Of a stretch of DNA of 64,000 nt, positions 13,899 to 23,338 are shown in pieces. Position numbers and translations under genes: made by a program. The stretch's first letter is position 1. Each line of letters opens with the position of its first letter. Source of the DNA: Halicephalobus mephisto (Eukaryota > Nematoda > Chromadorea > Rhabditida > Panagrolaimidae); the NCBI GenBank assembly GCA_009193035.1, contig SWDT01000016.1, positions 434,001 through 498,000 on the forward strand, read 5' to 3'. The notes under the pieces were generated by a model. The model had not been told where the DNA came from, ran no database searches, and worked only from the letters and a program-made list of their open reading frames with translations.

Positions 13899-15467
13899 TT
13901 ACCATGGATAGGCGGAAGACAGCGAAGGAGGCTTGGTAGACCCGCCGATTCTCTTGTAGGTTGTCCCGGGAGCAACTCTCATTCCGTTCGGTCCGAAGAT
14001 CTCAATGTACCTGAAAAGCGCACGTCAAAGGATTAGGACAAGCACCCTTTGGACCAACCGGTTGTTAATCATCTGGCGATCCCTTCTCATCGCTTCCTGA
14101 ACGTCATCGGCACTGGCAAATTCGACGATCCCGTCACCCGAGGGTCTTCCGTCTGGCAAGTATCCAAGCTCGATGTCAACGCATTGAAGGGGACTGAAGA
14201 AGTCTATAATCTGGCTAGCGTTGACTCTGAAAGGCAGTCCGCGGAGGTAGACTCGGTTCTCGCTAGTTCCAGTGTCGTGATAGCCAATGTATCCCTGGTT
14301 TGCATAGCTATAGTCGTAATCCCCGTAAGCACCTATTTCTCCTCTTGCGTAACTTCTACCGTGATAATCATACGGACCTGGTCTGGCTGACGAGTCCTTG
14401 TATGCATAAGAAGCCGATTTGCTTGCAGCATCCCTGTAGTTGTGTACACTTCCACCGTTGTGAGATCCTCGGTAGCTTCCTCCTCCTCTTCCGGAATAGG
14501 AATTCCAGTCGTAGTAACCTTCTTGCCACGGATTCCAGTTGCCGTAATTGAAGGAATTCAACGGCTGAGCATTCGAGGTCACTTGTCGTTTGAATCGTTC
14601 AAATTGCTCTATGTCCGACGGGAAAAGTTCCAAGTACCTGAAATACTGATGGTCATACTGTAAGAAAGCAATAGTATCCCGTATTTGAAATCACCTCTTT
14701 CCCAAGTGTTGCCCGTTAAACTGCATAGCTCGTTCCGCGTCTTCTGTGGTAGTAAATCGCACATAACCTTCTCCCGTTGGGCGGCCCCCTTCCCCGGGCT
14801 CTTTACCGAACACCACTTCTTCCACAGAGAGACCTAATAACCCAGTAATTAGAACTATTCCTCAACAAGCACAAAATGTCCCTCACTCGCCCTAGGACAT
14901 TGTTGCACGTAACAAACCTTGAAAGAAAGCGACCAGCTCATTCTGCTTGCAGGAGTAGGGCAGTCCGCGGATACGAACGACCCCGTGTGATTGACGAGAA
15001 CCAGAAAACCTTGCATTCGGCATGTTTTGGGATCCATAACTGCCTCCATTGCGGATACGAGCAAATTCAGGCTCAGTAACACGGAAAACTGGAAGACCGA
15101 TGTTTTTCACATATGAATTACGGACATAGCAACAAACCTTCCACATACCGCGTCCCCAGTTTGTTCTTGTCCCTCAACATGGCTTGATCAGCATCGTTTA
15201 CTGAGACAAACCCAACAAAAGCCTCTCCACTCGGTCTGCCATCAGGAGTGGATATAATTTGGACTTCTTCCACGGTCAGGCCTAAAAATTGGTACAGATC
15301 CATATATGAGTCAACTCGAAAAGCTCACCGTCGAAGAAAGAACGAATTTCCGGTTCTTTGGCCGAGAACGGCAATCCTCGAAGTCTAACGTAATAGTCTT
15401 TGGTTTTGACGTCCTCAGCGGAATACTCGCCTTTTATATCCGTCATCATGGAGAAATAAACATCCAC
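13899..15467 (-). CDS. hnRNP F/H-type RNA-binding protein with three quasi-RRMs
   Basis: A nuclear RNA-binding protein of the hnRNP F/H (GRSF1) family, which binds G-rich RNA and regulates splicing. Exons 15467-15329, 15281-15138, 15088-14918, 14833-14695, 14637-14059 and 14010-13899 give 427 residues. Three qRRMs are visible, each with the family RNP variant: YVRLRGLPFSA (about residue 27), VVRIRGLPYSC (about 130) and RVYLRGLPFRV in the second half. The linker before qRRM3 is rich in Gly, Tyr, Ser and Asp, as in hnRNP H. The C-terminus ends in STKPPSLSSAYPW. The donor at 14058 (CCG/GTTGGT) is preferred because it joins NNR to YIEIFGPNG in frame. Two starts 18 bases apart are possible (15467 or 15449). 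Nematodes carry hrpf-1 and sym-2 in this family; I cannot tell which this is. Confidence 0.88.
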
Positions 15468-15950
15468 AACACGTACAGCAACAGGAGAGGATGCAAAAAT
15501 AAGAACAAGGAAAAGTGATCGCGCGCCAAAGAAGAGCGGACGTTCTTTCGCGGCGAGACCCCAGTGAAGAAATGAGGTAAGAGGGATTTCTAGAAGTTTC
15601 CTTCCCGTTGCGTTTCCCCCTAATTTTCTACTTTTTCTGGAACTTTCTTATATCTTCTACACATTCATCTAATGAATGAACGCAATTATTACTATTTAGA
15701 CTAGGAAACCACAAAGAATAATTGAATTTGATTGAGATATCTCAAGATTTGGGGTCTCCATTTAGGCCAACTGGGTTTTTCACTTTTGGTTCCCCACTGA
15801 TGAGTTCTTTGATTTTTTGGTCTTTAAGCTTAATTGACTTATTGCGAATGCGGAGTGATTCGACGAATTCCGGTCGTTTCGATTTTCGTGTTTTCACGTC
15901 GAAGCAGGAATGATTCGTCTCACTCTGTCGCGGTTCATCAAACTTGAAAG
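15468..15950. other. Intergenic region between hnRNP F/H (-) and the His-rich gene (+)
   Basis: A divergent intergenic stretch expected to hold the hnRNP gene promoter. It includes an 81-codon minus-strand open frame (15742-15987) without supporting features, which was rejected. Confidence 0.4.
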
Positions 15951-15962
15951 CTTTGGAACCAA

Positions 15963-15970
15963 TATAAAAA
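15963..15970 (+). promoter_or_regulatory. TATA-like box of the His-rich peptide gene
   Basis: TATAAAAA lies 43 bases upstream of the ATG at 16013, the distance expected for a short 5' UTR. Inferred by position only. Confidence 0.45.
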
Positions 15971-16012
15971 CCAGCCAAGTACTCCATGGAGTCAGTTATT
16001 GCTTGGTAGAAG

Positions 16013-16252
16013 ATGAGATATATTTGGATCCTCTTGATTGCTCTGGTTTCCGTGGCCGTGGCTCAACATTGGCATTCTTATTCCCATGAGTAAGGTTTAG
16101 ATTGCAAGTTTTTTTTGAGCTGTGTTTTTAGGCACTATCATCACCACCACCATCATAGTCATGAGCACGGGCACTACTACGGGGGCTGGGGAGGTTACTA
16201 TCCCTACCACTACCACTACCACCAGCAGTGGCCTTTCTTCGGAAAAAAATAA
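16013..16252 (+). CDS. Small secreted histidine/tyrosine/glycine-rich peptide
   Basis: Two exons, 16013-16089 and 16132-16252, separated by a 42-nt intron (CATGA/GTAAGG ... TTTTTAG/G), encode 65 residues. The first part, MRYIWILLIALVSVAVAQ, is a clear signal peptide with an AxA-like cleavage region. The remainder is dominated by His, Tyr and Gly: a run of six His (HYHHHHHHS), then HEHGHYYGGWGGYYPYHYH and the end WPFFGKK. His clusters of this kind often bind zinc or copper, and short Gly/Tyr-rich secreted peptides in nematodes are commonly cuticular or antimicrobial; neither role is shown here. An AATAAA at 16309-16314 is a good polyadenylation signal. No named family is recognised. The gene is too short to be found by length alone, but signal peptide, intron and TATA box support it. 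Confidence 0.72.
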
Positions 16253-16308
16253 ATTTTGACGGGCATTTCTACGTGACTGTAAATTGTGTTTTAACTGGAA
16301 GTGTTTTT

Positions 16309-16314
16309 AATAAA
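16309..16314 (+). terminator. Polyadenylation signal AATAAA of the His-rich gene
   Basis: Canonical hexamer 57 bases after the stop codon, on the coding strand. Confidence 0.5.
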
Positions 16315-16529
16315 AAGTACTCAAAGTGCAGAATTAGCAAGTGTTTGGTATTTTTCGAGTTTAACGATCTCCAAAAATGGAATTTGAGAAATACGAGTTT
16401 ACGGGAAAATTCCTTGAATATTTCGAAACAAACTTGCTGATGAAAATTTCTTTGATCGATTATCTTGTGAATTGAAATTCATTTCCTAAAAAGGCTCATA
16501 CAAAAAATTAGAAATATTACTGAAAAATT

Positions 16530-16775
16530 GTCTCGGTACGGATTTTCGAGTTCTAACAGCTTCCAAAAACCGAAATTACAGATCTCAGTTCCGAAAATCT
16601 ACTGGATGCTGGAGGATTCCACCTACTTTACTATACTGTATAAAAATCCGAAATAGATTTTATTCAAAAATTGTCTCAACATGGATTTCCGATTTTTCTA
16701 ACAACTTCCAAAAATCGAAATTACAGATCTCAGTTCCGAAAATCCACTGAATGCTGGAAGATTCTGATTTTTCAA
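16530..16775. repeat. Tandem duplication, unit about 140 bases
   Basis: Two copies begin AATTGTCTCGGTACGGATTT and AATTGTCTCAACATGGATTT and share CTTCCAAAAA.CGAAATTACAGATCTCAGTTCCGAAAATC.ACTG.ATGCTGG, with both copies largely conserved. A weaker third copy may lie near 16347. The opening motif AATTGTCTCAACA also occurs at 18927, linking this array to the dispersed repeat family. Confidence 0.75.
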
Positions 16776-17076
16776 AGTTAACAAGTCATTATTTTCATTT
16801 TCGAACTGGTATCTTGGCTGTTTTTCATCCAAATTAGGCCCGCCAAAGACACCAAAAATGTCATCTCTGTTCCGGTCTATCATCCAAATCATACTTAGCC
16901 CTCAGAGTTTCCTCTCTGTTCCGTTTGCGTTTGGGTAAGTCAGCAACCAACCAATTTCTCGATTGAGAGAACAAACAAAAGAAGGACTAACAAACCGTCG
17001 GTGAACTGACCGTTCTTTCACAACGTCGAGAACTGTAAATGGGCTTCTCTACACGTGGATTTGACGGACTCCCGTC

Positions 17077-17148
17077 GGGTGGCTAGCTCAGGGGCAGAGC
17101 AATCGGCTGCAGTCCGATAGGTCACTGGTTCAAATCCGGTGCCGCCCT
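17077..17148 (+). tRNA. tRNA-Cys (GCA)
   Basis: A 72-nt cloverleaf: acceptor stem GGGTGGC with GCCGCCC and one U-G wobble at the fourth pair; A box TAGCTCAGGGGCAGAGC; anticodon arm ATCGG-CTGCAGT-CCGAT with anticodon GCA; T arm ACTGG-TTCAAAT-CCGGT containing the B box GGTTCAAATCC; discriminator T. Intronless. A TTTTT run five bases downstream (17153-17157) fits RNA polymerase III termination. One of three tRNA-Cys genes within 1.5 kb. Confidence 0.93.
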
Positions 17149-17333
17149 ATATGTTTTTGAACTTGTAAAATTACAAACGACGGAGTAGGTGCAGCAAACC
17201 TTAAGAGTTTTTTGCTCTTTTTAACTCCCTCAACTATTTTAAACTTCGAATTTGTTTAAAAAATATGTGTCAAAATTGCTTTAAAATTATCCTACCACGA
17301 TTACGGAATTCCGGAGGTAAAAAAGCAAAAATT

Positions 17334-17405
17334 AGGGCCCTACCGGACTTGAACCAGTGACCTATCGGACTGCAGCCGATTGCTCTGCCACTGAGCTAAG
17401 GACCC
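17334..17405 (-). tRNA. tRNA-Cys (GCA)
   Basis: Same body as the neighbouring plus-strand copy (anticodon arm ATCGG-CTGCAGT-CCGAT, anticodon GCA), but the acceptor stem is GGGTCCT paired with AGGGCCC, so pairs 5-7 differ in a compensated way. The T loop is TTCAAGT. T runs follow the 3' end on the minus strand, fitting polymerase III termination. Opposite orientation to the first copy, 185 bases away. Confidence 0.93.
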
Positions 17406-17515
17406 ACTGGGACGCTGGCTCTCAGGGAAAGAGAGAAACCATCCGGTCCTTGCAGCGAAGAAGGAAAAATGGTCATTGCTTTCCCGATGACCGACGCACA
17501 TCGAATGAATTGTAA
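17406..17515. repeat. Duplicated tRNA-Cys 5' flank, copy 1
   Basis: Contains GCGAAGAAGGAAAAATGGTC then ATTGCTTTCCCGATGACCGAC, matched in the copy at 18500-18600 by GACGAAGAAGGAAAGATGGTC then ATTGGTTCCTCGATGACGAC. Both lie just upstream of a minus-strand tRNA-Cys. Confidence 0.7.
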
Positions 17516-18427
17516 GTCAGATAGTCTGAATTTTGGGCTTTTTGATTAGAAAGGATTTCCCTCCATCGTCATGACAATTCTGACCTAACAGGATCTTGAA
17601 ATCTTCAGAATTCAAAGTTATTTTTTAATTCGAAATCGGACAGTCGGAAAATTTGAAGTTTAGGTTGTTTGTCCTTCGAAAAATCAAGCATTCAAATTAC
17701 GGTATTTTATTATTAAAAATAGAGTTAAAAGTATGATTTAGAAATAACGATTTAAATCTTCGTTGGGATTACTGTAATTTTTTGATTTTTTACTTTCTAA
17801 ATCAGTCGAAAACAGTTTTTAATTTTTTTAAATTTAAAATTTGATAAACAATTTCTGTTTTTGTTTCATTGAGATTTTTTAATAAAGAAATACTACTTTT
17901 TGACTGGTGTGAAGTTATGTAATTTCTGAGATGGTCTCCTGAATCACTGGAAATTACTGTAATTTAAGCAATTAGGAAATGAAATCATAGCCTTCAACAT
18001 ATCTCTAGGAGATAACCCTAATGTTGATTTCATTTTTGTTGGGGAAATTGCTGCAGTTGTCGGACGATTTTAGATACACGACCTCCGGAGTAGGTTATAA
18101 TGAAAGGTTTCTCCAGTAGAAAGTATTTTCCTACTAACGTGATGATTGCGGAGTTATATTTTAGTGGCAGGTAGCAGCTAATCTCCCTTTCCTAGAGTAG
18201 TTACGACAAAGAGCGAGAACTCTCTCCTCTCTTCTGTGCCGTTGATAAAATTTCCCAAATACCGGTCCACTGGACAGTCTTTCCAGCACTAGGACCGCTT
18301 TCCCACCTGCACTGTTGTGAGAGTTTGCACTACCTTCCAAGACTTTTGATTATCTGGCACACATGACCAAATGTTTTTGTATAAAAAGATTTAAATTAAT
18401 TTATTGCAACTGAAAAGTGCAAAAACA

Positions 18428-18499
18428 AGGGCCCTACCGGATTTGAACCAGTGACCTATCGGACTGCAGCCGATTGCTCTGCCACTGAGCTAAGGACCC
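18428..18499 (-). tRNA. tRNA-Cys (GCA)
   Basis: Differs from the copy at 17334-17405 by one T-loop base (TTCAAAT). It has the same GGGTCCT acceptor stem and anticodon GCA, with a TTTTT terminator on the minus strand after the 3' end. Its 5' flank (18500-18600) resembles the 5' flank of the 17334 copy, so the pair arose by duplication of a segment larger than the tRNA. Confidence 0.93.
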
Positions 18500-18600
18500 G
18501 ATGGTATCCTGAGTAGCAGAAAAAACCCCGAGGCTCCGCGACGAAGAAGGAAAGATGGTCATTGGTTCCTCGATGACGACTGCACATTGAACAGTTCGCA
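18500..18600. repeat. Duplicated tRNA-Cys 5' flank, copy 2
   Basis: Partner of 17406-17515; similarity runs through about 60 bases centred on GAAGGAAAGATGGTCATTGG. It may carry upstream promoter elements conserved with the tRNA. Confidence 0.7.
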
Positions 18601-18926
18601 AGTGATGTGACGGGTCCACCCTACCAACGCAACCAACTCCGAGAGCACAATTACGGACGAAAATACATGAGTGTCAACCGGCTGTCTTGTAGCTGAACAC
18701 GAATTGTGTCCAAACTTACTACTTTTAATTTAATTTTTAATTCTCATTATCAGTATCTACTTCTACTATTGCTGGTTATCAAAGGATCAGGATATCCTTT
18801 CCGACTACCGCATCTAACAGGAAGTCTGAATTTCGGTCTGTCGTTGAAAAGGAATTTTTTGTCGCGAGAATAATTCAAACGTAAAACAATCACTGTCACT
18901 ATTGTACGAACAAACGTGGAAATTAC

Positions 18927-19110
18927 TCCGAATTGTCTCAACACGAATTTCCAGAACCTGGTAGAAACAAAAGCAGCTTATGTGACAACTTCGGTTTGTA
19001 CAGGTTGTTTCGTAATCTTATATGATTTCGTAATTAATTTTCCGGAATTATATTCTGCTTGGATAGGTCTGGAAATCCCGAATAAGATTATATAAGGTAC
19101 ATAACCTCGT
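18927..19110 (-). repeat. Copy B of the dispersed repeat family (reverse orientation)
   Basis: Read on the minus strand it gives CTATCCAAGCAGAATATAAT, then GGAAAATTAATTACGAAATC, GAAACAACCTGTACAAACC, GTTGTCACATAAGC and CAGGTTCTGGAAATTCGTG. The same blocks, in the same order, occur at 35485-35640. Confidence 0.65.
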
Positions 19111-19704
19111 TTGTACTCGGAAGTTAGTGCTCATCTATTAAAATATTGGTATATCGGAAATATTATAACTAGCATCAAAGTAATTTCCGAAAGCGGCTTG
19201 TTTCAGAAAATGATAAATTACATCTCACCACCGAGAAAAAGTGGAAAATAATGCCGCTTCATCTCATTAACCAATTTTAAATCCCCTCCCGTGTCAACTT
19301 GCACTTTCGACTTTAGTGTATTTCGGAAAATATTTTTATTTAAAACAAATCACAATAGATAGATACAATTCAGTAAAAACATAAAAATAAGAGGAATCAG
19401 TAACTGATTATAATAAAAATTGATCACAAAAATTCAATCTTGTTCTGATACGAAAAATAACCTCATTTTGGAGTCCCAAACTTCTTCAATCTCCCAACTC
19501 CAAATCCCATCCTCATCTGGGACTATCCCAAATCCTTCACAGCTCTACTCATCCCGGAAATCCCACCCAGACCTCGGCTCCTTCTCAAACCAAACTTATC
19601 TCTAACTTCCGAGCATCAAAAACAATAATCCCATTGGTTCATACACGTATCTATCATCACAATAAAATACATAATGAAAACAAACCAAACAACATCTATG
19701 AAAG
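19111..19704. other. 3' flank of pcf-11
   Basis: AT-rich sequence downstream of the pcf-11 stop codon (minus strand); it should contain the 3' UTR. A 61-codon plus-strand frame (19420-19605) has no support. Confidence 0.4.
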
Positions 19705-22700
19705 CTAAACAGGAAAAGGACTGGGCATCGTTTCTGGCTCTACTTTGACGTCAACATCACCGAGTTGCTCCAGACAATACCTATGAACTGCATTATTCCC
19801 TTTCATCACGCAATCCTGGAACTTCCACTTCTCTTCTTCATCATCATAATACGCGTTGAATTTCTCGTGGCAAACTGGGCAAATCTTGTTCAAATTTGTA
19901 CTCGCAATGGGATCAGAAGGACTGCCAATCGGATTATTACCTGGAGAAACCTCATCCTCCATCATCTTCGACGACTCTTGCGTTGACGTTTTGAGGACTT
20001 CTTCAAGTTCATCATATAGCAGCCATTCATCGAACGACAAGAAAAACGGTTTGTACTTTGCTTTGTTCGTGTCTTTCGCTTTCAAAAGTTCCTGAACATG
20101 CATATCAATGTGACGATGATAAGCTTCCGAATTAGAATCAGGGAACGATATGCCGCAATGAGTGCACGCCGTTCTTGCTTGATGAAGTGCATCCACGTTA
20201 TCCCGATATCGCCTAAAACACGTCTCAACAAAAACAAAAAACCCAAAAACTTACACCATGAGAGCATTAATCTGGAAGTCCTTCAGTGCCTGCGGGGCCG
20301 AATCCATCCTAGCGATGTCCATTCTCACAGAAGTAACAGGTTTATCGAATCTCGAAGGTTTAGTTCTTTCCGGAGCAGGTACAGTTTTCGCAATATTCGT
20401 TAACAATCCAGATTCCTTGACTTTCTTCAACAAAGATTGCACATAAGTAGTCATTTTTTCTCCACTTTCCGAACCCGTATTCTGTTGTTGTGAAGCCTTC
20501 ACTGTTCCCATGAAACGAGAAAGTTCGTAACATGGATCTTTATCGATCCTCACTTCCGGAGGAGCGCCACATAATCGAAATTCATGTTTCCTCCCGTTAA
20601 TATTGGCAATCATTGGGGGACCACTAAACGCGCCTTTGAACGGGTGGTCCCCAACGTACAGTTCCCTAGAAGGAGCACCAAACCGAATAGGATGAGGAAC
20701 ACCGTCAATATTGATCATTCTCACTTCGTCAAAGTGAAGTCTGAAGGGCTTTCCATCAACCAAGATATCCCTAGGAGGACCAGTAAAGTAAATCCGATGC
20801 GGAAGACCATTCTGCTCAATGACCGCTTCGTTATTAATGTAATACACCTAAAATTTCCCCAATTAAGAACCCATATATCAACTTCAAACGCATTTACCTC
20901 ATAAGCTCTTCCATCAACAAAAATCCTATTATTCGTGTTTAACCCTATTTTCGGAGTTTCATTGGTAATAACTGAAGGCGGAACAGCGGTGGGGAAACCT
21001 TGTGGGCCGGCCGGTTTCCTCCAAGAGTCATCGACTTCCGTTTTCACCGGAGGCATTCCAGGTGGAATCATAGCCATGGGAGGGAGGCCAGAACTCATCG
21101 AGACTGCTGGTGGAGGCAAGAAAGCATGAGCTCCAAGGGCTGCTGTCGGTTGAATGTGAGGTTCATCCATTCTCCTCTTCTTTTCCGATCTGTCTGGCGA
21201 TTTGTGTCTTCTATCATCATGTTTCAACCGTTTCTTGGATGACTTCTTTTTCCGATCTCTATGTTCCTTTGCATCCAATGGTTCTTGTTTTACTTCCTTC
21301 ATCTCGACATCTTGAGGAGAACTCGGTTTTTCCGAAGGGGAGACCGCGGGAGGAGCACTGGTTTCAGACGGCGACACAGTGAGAGCCGACGACACAGGAA
21401 CAGGTGCAGCCGGGGGTTGATTGTTATTCACGGGTTTCCTTCTCGGGTCTCTTGAGGGGTCAGACGTCACAACTACGGGTTTCTCTGGAGCAACTGTCAC
21501 CGGAGCTGTCTAAAATAAAACTTTATATCAAAATCGCCCTTTATCGTTTTTCATTTCTTCTCTGTGAAAATCCCTTCCAAACTCTCCGGTCTTCACGAAT
21601 TCGATACATTTAAAGTCCCCTTGTCAAACCCCCAACTAGGCCAAAGTGCCTTCGTCCAACTTGCTCAAGGCCACAAGAAAACCTTCAACAAGGCTTCAAA
21701 TGAATTCCCAGCTTTATCAATATTATCACAATCCAAAACTTCCCCATTTATCTTCATATAAAATTTCTTATAAAAACTTACTTTCTCATTGTTTACCTCC
21801 GTATTCGAAGCACCAGCAGCAACCGGACTCTTTTCTTTCTTCTCCTCCACACTCCTGCCATCGTCAACCGGCTTGTTTTCCTTCTTTTCCTCCTTCTTCG
21901 ACACCAGGCCATTCTGCCCTCCATTAGGAATGTCCTTCGCAATCGGCCAGCTTTTATCAATCTCTTTGACCCGAATATCCAATTCATACAGTTTACTCTT
22001 GGGAAACACCGGCGGCCAAGTTGTCCTAACTTTGTGCAACTGGTAACGCGTCGTGATCGGGACCTAAAAATTAGTATTGATTTTTCAATTCCGCTTTTCC
22101 GATATCTCGATTATGAAAACCTAAGTAGGACAATAGACCAATCTGGTTTGTTCTCTCGCGCACGTCTCCAAAAACCGACTGCTAATCAGTTTTCCGGAGA
22201 GTTTTCTCTTTTACAAGACTTGGCCATTCAACTTCGTCCGACAAATGTCCATCAACAACTCTCTTCAACATGGACGGATACACAACCGAGTCGTCCTTTT
22301 ATTAAAGTTAAACCCCGAAAATTATCCCTTCTCCCCTTAAACGAAATAAATTTATGTGTGCCAAATCTGATCTCATTTTCATTGGTATTCGCGCACGAAC
22401 ATAACCGTAAGTTAAGATTTCGGTCCTGAAAAACAACAGTAGACCCGATCATGTCTGAACCTGTGGAATCCTCCCGCATAGCGTCCTTTTTATTAGCAGA
22501 GCGGTCGGAACCTCGGCTAAGACATGTGGCATCACACCGCTGCCATGGTAGATTAGAAAAACTCGATACCTTCTGAAATGTGTCAACAAACAGATCCACG
22601 AATTCCTTGCCAAATAACCGTCGATACTTTTCCTGAGAATCACCAGAAAATTTCAAAATTGAGTCCATGACATAGATGCCGAGCAGTTTTTTGTCGTCGG

Positions 22701-22952
22701 GGAGCTGAAACCGCCAATCAATATATGGAAAACAAATCAATACAAACCTGGCGAATATGACTGCAGATAAGTTTCACAATATCCTCAGCGAACTCGTGGT
22801 AATCATCCGCAATCAATGTGATCAACTGAATTTGGTTCCTGTTGTTGTCCTTAATTTTCTCTAGTTGTTCTCTGGAAAACCCCACATTACGAAACCGTCA
22901 ATAAACTCAAAACTTACTTCAAGTCTTTCAAAGCATCCTCGCGTGCCGTCAT
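19705..22952 (-). CDS. pcf-11: Pre-mRNA cleavage complex II protein Pcf11
   Basis: Pcf11 binds the RNA polymerase II C-terminal domain and links 3'-end cleavage to transcription termination. Seven exons (22952-22918, 22871-22748, 22704-22570, 22063-21782, 21509-20898, 20847-20255, 20212-19705) give 762 residues. The N-terminal CTD-interacting domain spans exons 1-4, with DDYHEFAEDIVKLICSHIRQ, KKLLGIYVMDSILKF and KVRTTWPPVFPKSKLYELD. A Lys/Ser/Pro-rich disordered region follows, then a run of about 22-residue repeats around GxPHxIxFxGPPRxxxVDGxPF. The C-terminus has a zinc finger (CTHCG...HRHIDMH) and a second one (CPVCHEKF...HRYC), the two that flank the CLP1-binding segment in known Pcf11. 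An acceptor (CGTTTTAG) lies just upstream of the ATG, and an unrecognised gene ends 386 bases upstream on the same strand, so it may be a downstream operon gene. Confidence 0.9.
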
Positions 22953-23338
22953 GCTTGGATCTCTCTAAAACGTAATTCACGTATAATCACACCAAATTAC
23001 TAAAATCACGATCTCCAACACGACGAATTAAGAAATTCAGCAAACGATTTCAAGCGAGAACGCGGGAAAGCAAATGACTAGTGAGGCAATCAATAAACGC
23101 AACCAACGCGCCTCACATTTGCATTGACGGACAAACGAAAAGTAGGAGGAGCTCTCCACTCCGTAAAACCACCACAGCGCATGTATAACATTCAAACAAA
23201 CAGTCAACTAGTACGCCCGTACATCTAGGAAAGAAAACCAAAGAATCAGATATCCTATCGCATCGACGACTTTAATTCCAGTAAATCACAGGGATACATA
23301 ATTTCTTGCAAAAATAGGAAACGAACTAATATACAAAT
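22953..23338 (-). other. Intercistronic-type region between the upstream gene and pcf-11
   Basis: On the minus strand an AATAAA follows almost directly after the upstream gene's stop codon, and a TTTTAG acceptor precedes the pcf-11 ATG. The spacing is compatible with a nematode operon but also with a separate promoter. Confidence 0.4.

Noticed and set aside
15742..15987. 81-codon minus-strand frame between the hnRNP and His-rich genes
   Set aside because: The translation looks protein-like, but there is no acceptor, polyadenylation signal or partner exon, and it overlaps the TATA-like promoter of the plus-strand gene.
18434..18619. 61-codon minus-strand frame
   Set aside because: Runs through a tRNA-Cys gene and its duplicated flank; no coding features.
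22034..22429. 131-codon plus-strand frame in the pcf-11 region
   Set aside because: Overlaps an intron and the edge of an exon of pcf-11 on the opposite strand; no splice signals or recognisable domain.
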